A DNA stretch of 64,000 nt, from NCBI RefSeq assembly GCF_900111735.1, contig NZ_FOHW01000004.1, positions 141,063 through 205,062 of the forward strand, in the 5' to 3' direction. Shown one piece after another: positions 17,619 to 26,785 of the stretch (positions are counted from its first letter, which is position 1; each line of letters starts with the position of its first letter). The notes below the pieces were generated by a model, which saw nothing but the letters and a program-made list of their open reading frames with translations, had not been told where the DNA came from and did no database searches. Source of the DNA: Pseudomonas graminis. Lineage in GTDB: Bacteria > Pseudomonadota > Gammaproteobacteria > Pseudomonadales > Pseudomonadaceae. Position numbers and translations under genes: made by a program.

Positions 17619-17940
17619 GTAGAGGTGCTCCTTAATCAAATTCAGAGGTGCCTCAGTTTATAGCCCAGTGCCGCATAGTGGGTTAATCCGGGGAGGCAAA
17701 CTATGGTTTCCCGGTGAAAAAAGTTTCATGTGCATCTGCACAGATGTCTGCAAGACTGCCTTATGACGCTGGTTTTCGCGATCAAGAAACGTTCGCGACA
17801 ATCAAAAATAAAAAAGTTCCTTTTTTACGCAAAAGAAATCAGAATTCCGGCCGATAGAGGTAGTGAGCAGGACATGCCGATTCAGCAGACGTCCTTGCTT
17901 GAACCTTATGAAGTTGAACCCGCCATTTGCGAGGTGTGCA
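17619..17940. other. Divergent intergenic region between gnd and the small coiled-coil gene
   Basis: About 320 bases that should hold the gnd-operon promoter (leftward) and that of the small gene (rightward). It includes an A-rich stretch near 17805-17835. A 41-codon frame from 17874 is open but unconvincing. I see no clear operator. Confidence 0.4.
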
Positions 17941-18114
17941 ATGGGCACAGTACTGACAGCCAACGCTCCACAAACCCTTTACGTCACAATCCGTCGTGAC
18001 GAGCTGCGCCAGCTCAGGGAAGAACGCGCCGTATTGCAGAACAAAGTCGCCCAGCTGACTTCGATGCTGCAACACGCCCAGCTCATCGGCAGCGGCACTG
18101 CCCTTCACGCCTGA
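17941..18114 (+). CDS. Small conserved coiled-coil protein, function unknown
   Basis: A 57-residue protein starting MGTVLTANAPQTLYVTIRRDELRQ. After a short extended N-terminus, residues 20-47 (DELRQLREERAVLQNKVAQL) form a leucine-spaced helix likely to dimerise as a coiled coil. A GAGGTG site precedes the ATG at 17941; the frame continues upstream to an ATG at 17863, but that part is unlike protein. I recall similar short proteins in other pseudomonads but know of no function. It is followed by a hairpin at 18144-18168. Confidence 0.6.
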   Translation: MGTVLTANAPQTLYVTIRRDELRQLREERAVLQNKVAQLTSMLQHAQLIGSGTALHA

Positions 18115-18450
18115 CACACACGTCCCTGCGCCACTAAGACCAAGGCAAGCCCGATCTGCAGGCTTGCCGGCGCATGCCCTGATCTTGAGCACTCACCCCG
18201 CATCGCCCCATGCATGGCACGGATTTCGACCCTGCGTCGGACCCGGTGCCGGCTGTTACGTTCCCCGCCCTGCTCTAGCGTGCGCGTCTGTAGCTGCTTG
18301 CTGCGGTTTCGCAACGCCCTCGTGACAAAATTTTCACTCAACTGAAAACATAATCCCGACCCTCAACACATTGATTGCTGGCCATTTGCCGGCACTTGAA
18401 TTAATTCGGGCGGTGTCCTGTCGCCCGGAAGGTCTATAGCGGAGCGCTTG
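18115..18450. other. Gene-free region upstream of the phosphoethanolamine transferase gene
   Basis: About 335 bases. It holds a hairpin GGCAAGCC-n9-GGCTTGCC at 18144-18168, without a T run, that may end the small upstream transcript, and an AT-richer stretch (18325-18355) that may contain the promoter of the next gene. No coding sequence is evident. Confidence 0.45.
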
Positions 18451-20196
18451 ATGGCAACGATGAAACGGAGCACTGCGACTCCGAAAGGGTTCGACTGGGC
18501 GGGCGTTATCTGGCTGTTCGTGTTTTTCTGGTACTTCTCCGGCATCACTCAACTGCTGATCCAGCTGACCGGCATCACCGGTTTTGCCGGCTTCCGTCAG
18601 GCGTTCGTCATCAGTGGCATCTGGCTTGCGCCGATGCTGATGTTCCCGCGAAAGACCCGCGTCATGGCGGCCGTGATTGGCGTGATTCTGTGGGCCTGCT
18701 CCATGGCGAGCCTGGGTTACTTCTTCATTTACCAGCAGGAGTTTTCCCAGAGCGTCATCTTCATCATGTTCGAATCGAACATTTCTGAAGCCGGCGAATA
18801 CATGACCCAGTACTTCGCGTGGTGGATCGTGCTGGCGTTCATCGCCCACACCGCGTTCGCGATATTCCTGTGGACTCGCCTGCGCCCGGTATACATGCCA
18901 CGCCCCCGCGCCTACGCCGTTGCAGCGGCGCTGTTGATCGGCATCATCGGCTACCCGCTGGCCAAGCAGTTTGCGCGGTTCGACGAAGCATCGACCGCGC
19001 TGGAAGCCTTTGAATCACGCATCGAGCCGGCGGTGCCATGGCAGATGATCGTTGCCTATCACCGTTACACCCAGCAACTGGATGGCATGCAGGACATGCT
19101 GACCAGCAGCAACAACATCGCGCCGCTGAAAAACCTCAAGGACCAGCAAGCCAATCTGCCCACCACCCTGGTGCTGGTGATCGGCGAGTCGACCAACCGC
19201 GGGCGCATGCACCTTTATGGCTACCCGCGCCAGACCACACCGAACCTGGACGCCATGAAGGACCAGTTGCAGGTGTTCAACAACGTCATCACACCACGGC
19301 CTTACACCATCGAGGCCCTGCAGCAGGTACTGACCTTCGCCGACGAGGAAAACCCGGACCTTTACCTGAAGACGCCATCCATCGTCAGCGTGATGAAACA
19401 GGCGGGTTACAAGACCTTCTGGATCACCAACCAGCAGACGATGACCAAGCGCAACACCATGCTCACTACCTTCTCCGAGCAGGCTGACGAGCAGGTCTAT
19501 CTGAACAACAACCGCAACCAGAACGCCCGACAGTACGACGGAGACGTGCTGGCGCCGTTCACCAAGGCACTGACCGATGCCGCGCCGCGCAAACTGATCG
19601 TGGTTCACTTGCTCGGCACGCACATGGCTTACCAGTACCGTTTCCCGGAAGAATTCGCGAAATTCAGCGGACGTGACGGCGTGCCACCTGACATCGATGA
19701 CAGCAAGCTGGAGTTCTACAACAACTACGACAACGCGGTGCTGTACAACGATTTCGTGGTGTCCAGCCTGATCAAGGAATACGGCAAGGCCGACCCGAAC
19801 GGCTTCCTGCTGTACCTCTCCGACCACGGCGAAGATGTCTACGACTCGCCAGGCCGCAACACCCTGGGCCGTAACGAGAACAAGCCGACCATCCCGATGT
19901 ACACCGTGCCGTTCATTGCCTACGCCTCGCCGAAGTGGAAGCAGACCCATGACTGGAATTTCGAAAGCATTCATGATCGGCCTTACACCAGTTCGAACCT
20001 GATCCACACCTGGGCACAACTGGCGGGACTGAGCTTTGACGAACTCGACACCACCAAGAGTCTGGTCAGCCTGGACTTCAAGGCGCGCCCTCGATTGATC
20101 GGCGATCCCTATGCGCCGAAAGGCCTGAGTGACTTTGCCCACATGGAGAAGGCCGCCAGCCAGCCCGGCACCACGCCCGACGTCGTACAGAAGTAA
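18451..20196 (+). CDS. cptA: Phosphoethanolamine transferase, CptA/EptA family
   Basis: The 581-residue protein has about five N-terminal membrane helices (residues 15-180) and a large periplasmic alkaline-phosphatase/sulfatase-like domain. That domain shows the nucleophile region GESTNRGRMHLYGYP (about residue 244), a LLGTHMAYQYRFP metal-site block near 387, and SDHGED near 456. Such enzymes move phosphoethanolamine from phosphatidylethanolamine to lipid A or LPS core heptose in the periplasm. CptA is the closest match by feel; EptA-like specificity remains possible. Start is the ATG at 18451 with GGAG six bases before it. Confidence 0.85.
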   Translation: MATMKRSTATPKGFDWAGVIWLFVFFWYFSGITQLLIQLTGITGFAGFRQAFVISGIWLAPMLMFPRKTRVMAAVIGVILWACSMASLGYFFIYQQEFSQSVIFIMFESNISEAGEYMTQYFAWWIVLAFIAHTAFAIFLWTRLRPVYMPRPRAYAVAAALLIGIIGYPLAKQFARFDEASTALEAFESRIEPAVPWQMIVAYHRYTQQLDGMQDMLTSSNNIAPLKNLKDQQANLPTTLVLVIGESTNRGRMHLYGYPRQTTPNLDAMKDQLQVFNNVITPRPYTIEALQQVLTFADEENPDLYLKTPSIVSVMKQAGYKTFWITNQQTMTKRNTMLTTFSEQADEQVYLNNNRNQNARQYDGDVLAPFTKALTDAAPRKLIVVHLLGTHMAYQYRFPEEFAKFSGRDGVPPDIDDSKLEFYNNYDNAVLYNDFVVSSLIKEYGKADPNGFLLYLSDHGEDVYDSPGRNTLGRNENKPTIPMYTVPFIAYASPKWKQTHDWNFESIHDRPYTSSNLIHTWAQLAGLSFDELDTTKSLVSLDFKARPRLIGDPYAPKGLSDFAHMEKAASQPGTTPDVVQK

Positions 20197-20228
20197 TAAG
20201 TAGCTGTGAAGTAATCTTCGCTCCAACT

Positions 20229-20256
20229 AAAAAGGCCTGCGCAATGCAGGCCTTTT
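20229..20256. terminator. Bidirectional terminator between cptA and the TerC-family gene
   Basis: AAAAGGCCTGC-gcaat-GCAGGCCTTTT forms an 11-bp stem with A and T flanks, so it can end transcription from both converging genes. Confidence 0.88.
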
Positions 20257-20290
20257 GTGTTTTCGCCGGGATGGGTGTGCATCAGCGACA

Positions 20291-21847
20291 TTATAAAGGC
20301 GGTGTCTGGCGCAGTAGCACGCGGGTCACCCGACGCTCCTGTACCTGCACGACTTTCATGTGCCAGCCCTCCCACTGCGCCTCATCCCCGATCACCGGCA
20401 ACCGGTCAAGCAGGCTCACCACCAGCCCGGCCAGGGTCTGATAATCACTCGTCGCCCTCGCTTTGAAGCCGATGCGTTCGCGCAGATGGCTGAGGTTCAT
20501 GGCGGCATTGACCAGCACGTCCTCACCTTCTTCGATCACGTCCGGGCCCTCGATTTCGCTGGCGTCCGGCAGCTCGCCGGCGATGGATTCGAGAATGTCG
20601 GTCATGGTCAGGATGCCGGCGAAATCGCCGAACTCGTTGATCACGAACGCAATGTGCGTCGACTGCGCGCGCATCTGTTCCAGAGCGTTGAGGATCGAGA
20701 AGCTCTCCAGCAGGTTGAGGGTCGGTCGCGCCAGGTGCTCGATGTTCGGCTCGGCGCCGGACAGCCAGGCGTTGAGCATTTCCTTCTTGTGCACGAAGCC
20801 CAGCGGCTCGTCGATACGGCCCCCGCGGATTAGCGGCAGCCGCGAGTACGACGAGGTGACCAGTCGCTGGCGAATGCCTTCCGGCGTGTCATCCAGATCG
20901 ATCACGTCGATGTCGTTGCGCACCGTCATCACACCGCGAATGGGCCGCTGCGCCAACTGAAGCACGCCGCTGATCATGACCCGCTCGCGGCGGTCAAACA
21001 CCACCTCGTCGCTGTCGCCATCGAGCATGTCGGCGATCTCCTCACCGACCTCCTCCGCGCTCGGCCTGCGGCCACCCAACAGGCGCAGCACGGCATGGGC
21101 GGTGCGCTCGCGACGTGGCAGGTCGCCTTTGACGCTGCGCTTGCGCCGTGCCCGGGCGATCTGGTTGAACACCTCGATCAGGATCGAGAAACCAATGGCC
21201 GCATACAGATAGCCCTTGGGGATATGGAAACCCAGGCCATCGGCGGTCAGGCTGAAACCGATCATCATCAGAAAGCCCAGGCACAGCATGATCACCGTCG
21301 GGTGGGCGTTGACGAAGGCGGTCAGCGGCTTGCTGGCGATGATCATGATGCCGATCGAGAACACCACCGCGATCATCATGATCGACAGCTCATCGACCAT
21401 GCCCACGGCGGTGATCACGGCGTCCAGGGAGAACACCGCGTCCAGCACGACGATCTGCGCGACGATGGGCCAGAACAACGCGTAGGTCGTACTGCCCGCT
21501 CGCTGGGCGACGTGGCCTTCCAGCCGCTCGTGCAGTTCCATGGTCGCCTTGAACAGCAGGAACACCCCACCGAACAGCATGATCAGGTCGCGCCCTGAAA
21601 AGCTCTTGCCGAAAACCTCGAACAGCGGCTCGGTCAGCGTGACCATCCACGAAATGCTCGCGAGCAGGCCCAGGCGCATGATCAACGCCAGCGACAGGCC
21701 CAGGACTCGCGCACGGTCGCGCTGCTCGGGCGGCAGCTTGTCGGCGAGGATGGCGATGAACACGAGGTTGTCGATGCCGAGCACCAGCTCAAGCACGATC
21801 AGGGTCAACAGGCCAAGCCAGGCCGTAGGGTCAGCGATCCATTCCAT
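20291..21847 (-). CDS. TerC-family membrane protein with CBS pair and CorC/HlyC domain (YoaE-like)
   Basis: The 518-residue protein has a seven-helix TerC domain (about 1-215) with the paired acidic motifs [14 protein letters not shown] and [15 protein letters not shown]. It continues with a cytoplasmic CBS pair (about 300-425; [36 protein letters not shown]) and a CorC_HlyC domain (about 435-515). TerC proteins such as E. coli Alx act in manganese or calcium handling and metallation of exported proteins; the ligand of this CBS-fused type is not settled. The gene stands alone with a long structured leader that ends in a terminator-like hairpin. Confidence 0.9.
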   Translation of the reverse strand: MEWIADPTAWLGLLTLIVLELVLGIDNLVFIAILADKLPPEQRDRARVLGLSLALIMRLGLLASISWMVTLTEPLFEVFGKSFSGRDLIMLFGGVFLLFKATMELHERLEGHVAQRAGSTTYALFWPIVAQIVVLDAVFSLDAVITAVGMVDELSIMMIAVVFSIGIMIIASKPLTAFVNAHPTVIMLCLGFLMMIGFSLTADGLGFHIPKGYLYAAIGFSILIEVFNQIARARRKRSVKGDLPRRERTAHAVLRLLGGRRPSAEEVGEEIADMLDGDSDEVVFDRRERVMISGVLQLAQRPIRGVMTVRNDIDVIDLDDTPEGIRQRLVTSSYSRLPLIRGGRIDEPLGFVHKKEMLNAWLSGAEPNIEHLARPTLNLLESFSILNALEQMRAQSTHIAFVINEFGDFAGILTMTDILESIAGELPDASEIEGPDVIEEGEDVLVNAAMNLSHLRERIGFKARATSDYQTLAGLVVSLLDRLPVIGDEAQWEGWHMKVVQVQERRVTRVLLRQTPPL

Positions 21848-21870
21848 GGGTCAGCGCCCCTTTACAGTCA

Positions 21871-22045
21871 ATGGAACAACCACGAAAAGGCCCGACGCAC
21901 CGCGAAGTGGGTCGAGCCAGGGAGATATCGTGTTCAAGCGGGATAAAGCGAAGTGAACGCCTTCGACCCCGTTGGAAGGGAGTCGGCGACTGGGAGGTTC
22001 CAGAGAAAGCGACATGTGAGTCCTGAAAGCAATACGGGAGGCGAT
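21871..22045 (-). promoter_or_regulatory. Structured mRNA leader of the TerC-family gene, with terminator-like hairpin
   Basis: Read on the minus strand, the roughly 170 bases before the gene contain a GTCGCC/GACTCCC-rich folded part and a GTTCA...TGAAC stem. They then form a strong hairpin, GGCTCGACcCAC / GTGcGTCGGGCC, of 11 pairs in 12 followed at once by TTTT (about 21884-21918). A folded domain followed by a terminator-like hairpin, just before a metal-related gene, is the layout of a riboswitch or attenuator. It does not match the yybP-ykoY (manganese) consensus that I remember. Regulation is inferred. Confidence 0.5.
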
Positions 22046-22107
22046 CCTATCGCGCTCCCGGAATCGTCTTACAGGACAGAACCGTTACAAATGGTTTGCG
22101 CATTGAG

Positions 22108-22199
22108 TAGGACCGGCTTTAGCCGGGAAAGCGTCAGGCGTCACACCGCAAAATTGAGGGCATTCAAACCGGCCTCTTCCCGGCTGAAGCCGGTCCCAC
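22108..22199. repeat. REP pair (REPIN) between the TerC-family and acetyltransferase genes
   Basis: A forward unit with core ACCGGCTTTAGCCGGGAA and an inverted unit with core TTCCCGGCTGAAGCCGGT enclose about 45 bases. Together with the leader above, this explains the gene-free stretch 21848-22250. Confidence 0.9.
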
Positions 22200-22250
22200 T
22201 AAAAGCATCGCGTGCATCCCGTGGAATCGGCTTTCGCCATGACCACTCCG

Positions 22251-22742
22251 CTACAGCGCTTTCTGCCAGAACAACGCTCGGCCCATCTGCGGGTCCAGCT
22301 GGTAGTCGGCAAACCCCAGCTTGCGGTAAGCGCCTTTCGCCGCGTCGTTACCTTCCAGTACTTCCAGTGTGATTTTGCAGCAGCCGCGCTGGCGGGCGAT
22401 TTCCTCGACCTTGGCCAGCATCTTCTGGCTGATACCCTGCCCTCTGGCGGAGGCGATCACCACCACGTCATGGACATTGACCAAGGGTCGGCAGGCGAAG
22501 GTCGAGAAGCCCTCGAAACAGTTGACCAGGCCAACCGGCTCACCGGCGATGAACGCCAGCACGCTGAACGCATGAGGCCGCTTGGCCAATTCGATCGCCA
22601 ATTGCTGACGGGTGTCCATGGACAGCGACTTGCCGCCACCCATCGCGTCTTCGGCATATTGATTAAGCAGAAATCCGATCGCGTCAGCGTGAACCGAATT
22701 GCTGTAGCTGGCTTGCAGTACCAGAACCTCAGGGGCTTGCAT
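22251..22742 (-). CDS. GNAT-family N-acetyltransferase
   Basis: The 163-residue protein shows the acetyl-CoA-binding motif A, DVVVIASARGQGISQKMLAKVEEIA (about residues 88-112, RGQGIS being the Q/RxxGxG core), followed by a C-terminal motif B, GAYRKLGFADYQ. GNAT enzymes transfer acetyl groups to amines of small molecules or proteins; the substrate is unknown. GGAAG precedes the start. No operon partner is visible. Confidence 0.88.
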   Translation of the reverse strand: MQAPEVLVLQASYSNSVHADAIGFLLNQYAEDAMGGGKSLSMDTRQQLAIELAKRPHAFSVLAFIAGEPVGLVNCFEGFSTFACRPLVNVHDVVVIASARGQGISQKMLAKVEEIARQRGCCKITLEVLEGNDAAKGAYRKLGFADYQLDPQMGRALFWQKAL

Positions 22743-23346
22743 TGACTTCCTCTACTGCTGGAGAAACCTCAACAGGCGCTCGACTCAGTGTGCCGACGTG
22801 CCACGTGGCGGCGATTCTAACGCCCTGGCGGAGAAAATATCCTTATACAGAAGTAGGAAATGTCTCTGATCGGTCAGGAATTCTTCCGCCATGCACCGAG
22901 AAAAGGCACGGCAATCGGATTGCCCGCGTCACGTCCCACAAAAGCGCATGAGTTGCATCGGAGTAGACCAACGGCTCGATCATTGTCCAACAATCCGACC
23001 GGCGGTACCCCTTTATAAAGGCCGCCACCCCATGCTCCACAACGGCGCATTCAGGGGGCCGCAGATCACTGCAACGCTTCGCCATTCACCCTGCACCCCA
23101 TCGCAACCCCGCATGCCAGACATGGCCCGGAAAAATAGTCGAAACTTCTACACAGGCGCCGGGGTCATGTGAATAGAGCAACTATGCTGTTGAAAAATCG
23201 AAGCAGAGTCCGCTTTCACCTTGTCCCTTAATGTGCAGTCGGTAAATGGGTATCGATCTTGCGTAGGTCTTGTGTGCCTGGCCATAGGAAATGGCCGTTT
23301 ACAACTAAGTGCTGTACCAACACTGCATATCGAACTGGAGAAAACG
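22743..23346. other. Long upstream region of the alpha-glucan/trehalose operon
   Basis: About 600 gene-free bases between divergent genes. They should contain the promoter of the glgA-glgX operon and that of the acetyltransferase gene. I find no near-consensus sigma-70 promoter. GAAACTT (23141-23147), with TCATG 17 bases downstream, loosely resembles an extracytoplasmic-sigma (AlgU-type) promoter, but the match is poor. No REP element or coding sequence is seen. Confidence 0.4.
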
Positions 23347-24933
23347 ATGATTAGTGCCGCTGTCAAAACCCAGAAGGGAGAGAGTTTTAATCAGCCGGCC
23401 AGCGAGCTGACCCATCTGCCGGTCTTCGCAACGACGAGCGCACCTGTGCTGCAACTGCCTCCTGTTCAACCAGTGATTTCTTCGGTAACCCGCAAGAAAG
23501 TCCTGTTCGTGACTTCAGAGATGGCCGACCTGGTGAAAACCGGCGGTCTGGGCGATGTGTCTGCTGCACTGCCGCGCGCCATGCGCCACCTGCACGATGT
23601 ACGCGTGCTGATTCCCGGCTATCCCCAAGTCATCAATAGTGGCAATCCGATCCACATCATCAGTGAGCTGCCCGGCCACGCCGCGCTGCCACCTTGCAAG
23701 ATCGGCCGGATGGACATGAAAGACGGCCTGGTCATATACGTCCTGATCTGTCCCGAGTTGTACGAGCGTGAAGGCACGCCCTACGGTGACAATGACGGTC
23801 GCGACTGGTCCGACAACCACATTCGCTTCGCCCGTCTGGGCCTGGCAGCCGCCGACTTTGCGGCCGGCGCGGTCAAGACCCAGTGGTGCCCCGAGCTGGT
23901 TCATGCCCATGACTGGCCAGCAGGTCTGGCGCCGGCGTACATGAAATGGCGCGGCCAGACCACGCCGTCGATTTTCACCATTCACAACCTGGCGTATCAG
24001 GGCTTTGTGAGCATCGCCTCCAGCCGTGAGCTGGGTATTCCGGACTCGGCACTGAGCCCGGAAGGCATGGAATTTTACGGTCAGCTGTCGTTCATCAAGG
24101 CCGGTATGGCGTATTCGAGCCACATCACCACCGTGAGCGCGACCTACGCCAAAGAAATCACCACACCGGATTTCGGCTGTGGCCTGGAAGGTTTCCTGCA
24201 GAGCAAAGCCGATCGCGGTCAGCTCAGCGGCATCCCCAACGGCATTGACGAAAGCTGGGACGCTGCGACGGACGAACACCTGATTTGCCGCTTCGCACCG
24301 AATGAGTGGACCCGCAAGGAAATCAACGCCGACTACGTGCGCGAGCTGTTCGAGCTGGAGCCGTCCACCGGCCCGCTGTTCGCCGTGGTCTCTCGTCTGG
24401 TTTACCAAAAGGGTCTGGACCTGACCATCGGTGTTGCCGAGTACATCGTCAACAACGGTGGCCAGATCGCAATCATCGGCCGTGGCGAGCCTGAAGAAGA
24501 AGACGCCATGCGCGACCTCGCCGCTCGCTTTCCGGGCCAGGTCAGCGTGCGTGTCGGCTTCAACGAAACCGACGCACGTCGCATGTTCGCCGGCAGTGAC
24601 TTCCTGTTGATGCCATCGCGCTACGAGCCATGCGGCCTGAGCCAGATGTACGCCCAGCGCTTCGGCTCCCTGCCGATCGCCCGTCGCACGGGCGGCCTGG
24701 CGGACACCATCGAGGACGGCTGCACCGGCTTCCTGTTCGACGAATCCACCGTCGAAAGCTACACCGACGCCCTGACCCGCGCATTCAAGGTCTTCGAGAG
24801 CTCCCTGCTGCTCAACGCCATGCGTTGCAGGGCCATGGCTGCTCCATTTGATTGGCACAAGGCGGTTGAACCCTATGCCGATCTCTATCAGGAGCTGCTG
24901 AAGAAGACCGCAGGTGCGGCATTGCATTATTGA
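23347..24933 (+). CDS. glgA: Glycogen (starch) synthase, GT5 family
   Basis: The 528-residue protein has the synthase signature KTGGLGDVSAALPRA at residues 64-78, HAHDWPAGLAP, FTIHNLAYQG, the C-domain SRLVYQKGLDL, and RYEPCGLSQMYAQRFGSLPI near 425. It extends an alpha-1,4-glucan using ADP-glucose. Before the conserved KKVLFVTSEMA there is a roughly 50-residue Pro/Ala-rich extension not found in short GlgA proteins. The start at 23347 has a CTGGAG site; an in-frame upstream ATG (23221) would lie in sequence with no protein character. It leads the operon with treZ (25 bases on). No glgC or glgB is present here. Confidence 0.95.
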   Translation: MISAAVKTQKGESFNQPASELTHLPVFATTSAPVLQLPPVQPVISSVTRKKVLFVTSEMADLVKTGGLGDVSAALPRAMRHLHDVRVLIPGYPQVINSGNPIHIISELPGHAALPPCKIGRMDMKDGLVIYVLICPELYEREGTPYGDNDGRDWSDNHIRFARLGLAAADFAAGAVKTQWCPELVHAHDWPAGLAPAYMKWRGQTTPSIFTIHNLAYQGFVSIASSRELGIPDSALSPEGMEFYGQLSFIKAGMAYSSHITTVSATYAKEITTPDFGCGLEGFLQSKADRGQLSGIPNGIDESWDAATDEHLICRFAPNEWTRKEINADYVRELFELEPSTGPLFAVVSRLVYQKGLDLTIGVAEYIVNNGGQIAIIGRGEPEEEDAMRDLAARFPGQVSVRVGFNETDARRMFAGSDFLLMPSRYEPCGLSQMYAQRFGSLPIARRTGGLADTIEDGCTGFLFDESTVESYTDALTRAFKVFESSLLLNAMRCRAMAAPFDWHKAVEPYADLYQELLKKTAGAALHY

Positions 24934-24958
24934 TAACTCACTGATTAAGGAATTACGG

Positions 24959-26785
24959 ATGCCTTCGCGCACGGATCACAACTGGCGCCACGGCGCCGTC
25001 ATGCTGGATCAACAACACACCCGGTTCGCCCTCTGGGCACCGGATGCCAAAAGCGTCAGCGTCGAATTCGAAAACGGGCCTGCACAGGCCCTTCAGCCAG
25101 AGCAGGACGGCTGGTTCGTTCTCGACGCCAAGTGTGTTGCCGGCACACGCTACCGTTACAACGTCGCCCTCAATGAACAAGACACCCTCACTGTTCCTGA
25201 CCCGGCTTCCCGGGCTCAGGACGGCGACGTGCATGGTTACAGCATCGTTGTCGACCAAGACGCCTATCAGTGGCAGAACACCGAGTGGCAAGGTCGGCCC
25301 TGGCACGAGGCGGTCATTTACGAGTTGCACGTCGGTGCGCTGGGTGGCTACGCAGGCGTTGAAAAGCGCCTCCAGCATCTGGTTGACACCGGTGTCACCG
25401 CCATCGAGCTGATGCCCATCGCGCAGTTCCCGGGTGATCGCAACTGGGGCTACGACGGCGTGTTGCCTTATGCCGCGCAGTCTTCCTACGGTACACCCGA
25501 CCAGCTCAAGCACCTGATCGACACCGCCCACGGTCTGGGTCTGGCGGTGATTCTCGACGTGGTCTACAACCACTTCGGGCCGGACGGCAATTACCTCGGC
25601 GCCTACGCCAAGCATTTCTTCCGCAGCGACAAGAAGACCCCGTGGGGCGATGCGATCGACTTCCGCCGTCGTGAAGTGCACGACTTCTTCATCCACAACA
25701 CCATGATGTGGCTGCAGGACTATCGGTTCGATGGCCTGCGTTTCGACGCTGTACACGCCATCGAAGACCCGACCTTCCTGCAAGACCTGGCACAGCACGT
25801 ACGCGATGCGATTCCGGCCGAGCGTCACGTCTGGCTGACCCTGGAAAACGAATTCAACGAAGCCGGGCGCATGGATCAGGGCTACGACGCCCAGTGGAAC
25901 GATGACGGCCACAACACCCTGCACGTCTTGCTGACCGGCGAGACTGACGCGTACTACACCGACTTCGCCGAAAAGCCCACGCAAAAGCTGGCGCGCCTGC
26001 TGGGCGAAGGCTTCGTCTATCAAGGCGAATCCACCCGCCATGGTCATGCCCGGGGCGAACCAAGCGGCCACCTGCCGCCGACCTCCTTCGTGTTGTTTCT
26101 GCAGAACCACGATCAGATCGGCAACCGTGCCTTCGGCGAGCGTCTCGTCCAGTTGAGCCCACCGCAAGCACTGAAGGCGGCGACCGCGCTGTTGCTGCTT
26201 TCACCGATGATTCCGCTGATGTTCATGGGCGATGAATGGGGCGCGAGCGAACCCTTCCTGTTCTTCACTGACTTCCATGACGAGCTGGCAGACGCCGTGC
26301 GTGAAGGCCGTCGAGGCGAGTTCAAGGATTTCGCCGCGTTCAAGGACCCGGCCAAGCGCGAGCAGATCCCTGACCCTAACGCGCTGAAAACCTTCGAAGC
26401 CTCACGCCCGGCGTTCGATGCGTTGCTGCTGGAAACCGACAAGGGTCAGGACCATCGCAACTGGCTGGCGCTGTACAAGACGCTACTGGAAATCCGTCGC
26501 ACCGAGCTCTTCCCTCGCCTGCACGGTGCGAGTGCCCTCGGCGTGAAAGAGCTGGGCGACAAAGCCGTCAGCGCACGCTGGACACTGGGCGACGACAGCG
26601 AGCTGCGCATCGATCTGAACCTCGGCACCGAGGCGGTCGACACCGATGACTACACCGGCTACAGAGTGCTTCATCAGTCCCACGCCAAGTCCGCAGAACT
26701 TTCCCCATCCGCCACCCTCAATCCATACACGGCCATTGTCAGCCTGAAATCGAGTGATGTTGTGGAGGAACAGGATGAGCAATGA
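24959..26785 (+). CDS. treZ: Malto-oligosyltrehalose trehalohydrolase
   Basis: The 608-residue GH13 enzyme has an N-terminal carbohydrate-binding/Ig-like domain (RHGAVMLDQQHTRFALWAPDA), then the GH13 barrel with DVVYNHFGPDGNYL near residue 200, GLRFDAVHAI near 259 (catalytic Asp), LENEFNEAG near 295 (catalytic Glu) and QNHDQIGNRA near 382. It releases trehalose from the end made by TreY. An AAGG ribosome site precedes the ATG. Its end overlaps malQ by 11 bases. Confidence 0.95.
   Translation: MPSRTDHNWRHGAVMLDQQHTRFALWAPDAKSVSVEFENGPAQALQPEQDGWFVLDAKCVAGTRYRYNVALNEQDTLTVPDPASRAQDGDVHGYSIVVDQDAYQWQNTEWQGRPWHEAVIYELHVGALGGYAGVEKRLQHLVDTGVTAIELMPIAQFPGDRNWGYDGVLPYAAQSSYGTPDQLKHLIDTAHGLGLAVILDVVYNHFGPDGNYLGAYAKHFFRSDKKTPWGDAIDFRRREVHDFFIHNTMMWLQDYRFDGLRFDAVHAIEDPTFLQDLAQHVRDAIPAERHVWLTLENEFNEAGRMDQGYDAQWNDDGHNTLHVLLTGETDAYYTDFAEKPTQKLARLLGEGFVYQGESTRHGHARGEPSGHLPPTSFVLFLQNHDQIGNRAFGERLVQLSPPQALKAATALLLLSPMIPLMFMGDEWGASEPFLFFTDFHDELADAVREGRRGEFKDFAAFKDPAKREQIPDPNALKTFEASRPAFDALLLETDKGQDHRNWLALYKTLLEIRRTELFPRLHGASALGVKELGDKAVSARWTLGDDSELRIDLNLGTEAVDTDDYTGYRVLHQSHAKSAELSPSATLNPYTAIVSLKSSDVVEEQDEQ

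Noticed and set aside
17874..17999. A 41-codon frame with a CEVC motif (MPIQQTSLLEPYEV at its start)
   Set aside because: It overlaps the better-supported 57-residue gene in another frame and has only a weak ribosome site; I cannot tell it from chance.
21871..22045. yybP-ykoY manganese riboswitch
   Set aside because: The conserved GGGGAGUAG-type loop is not found in the leader, so I report only a structured leader.
23141..23169. AlgU-type promoter upstream of glgA
   Set aside because: GAAACTT and TCATG, 17 bases apart, match the consensus only loosely; osmotic control of trehalose genes makes it tempting but the boxes are too weak to call.
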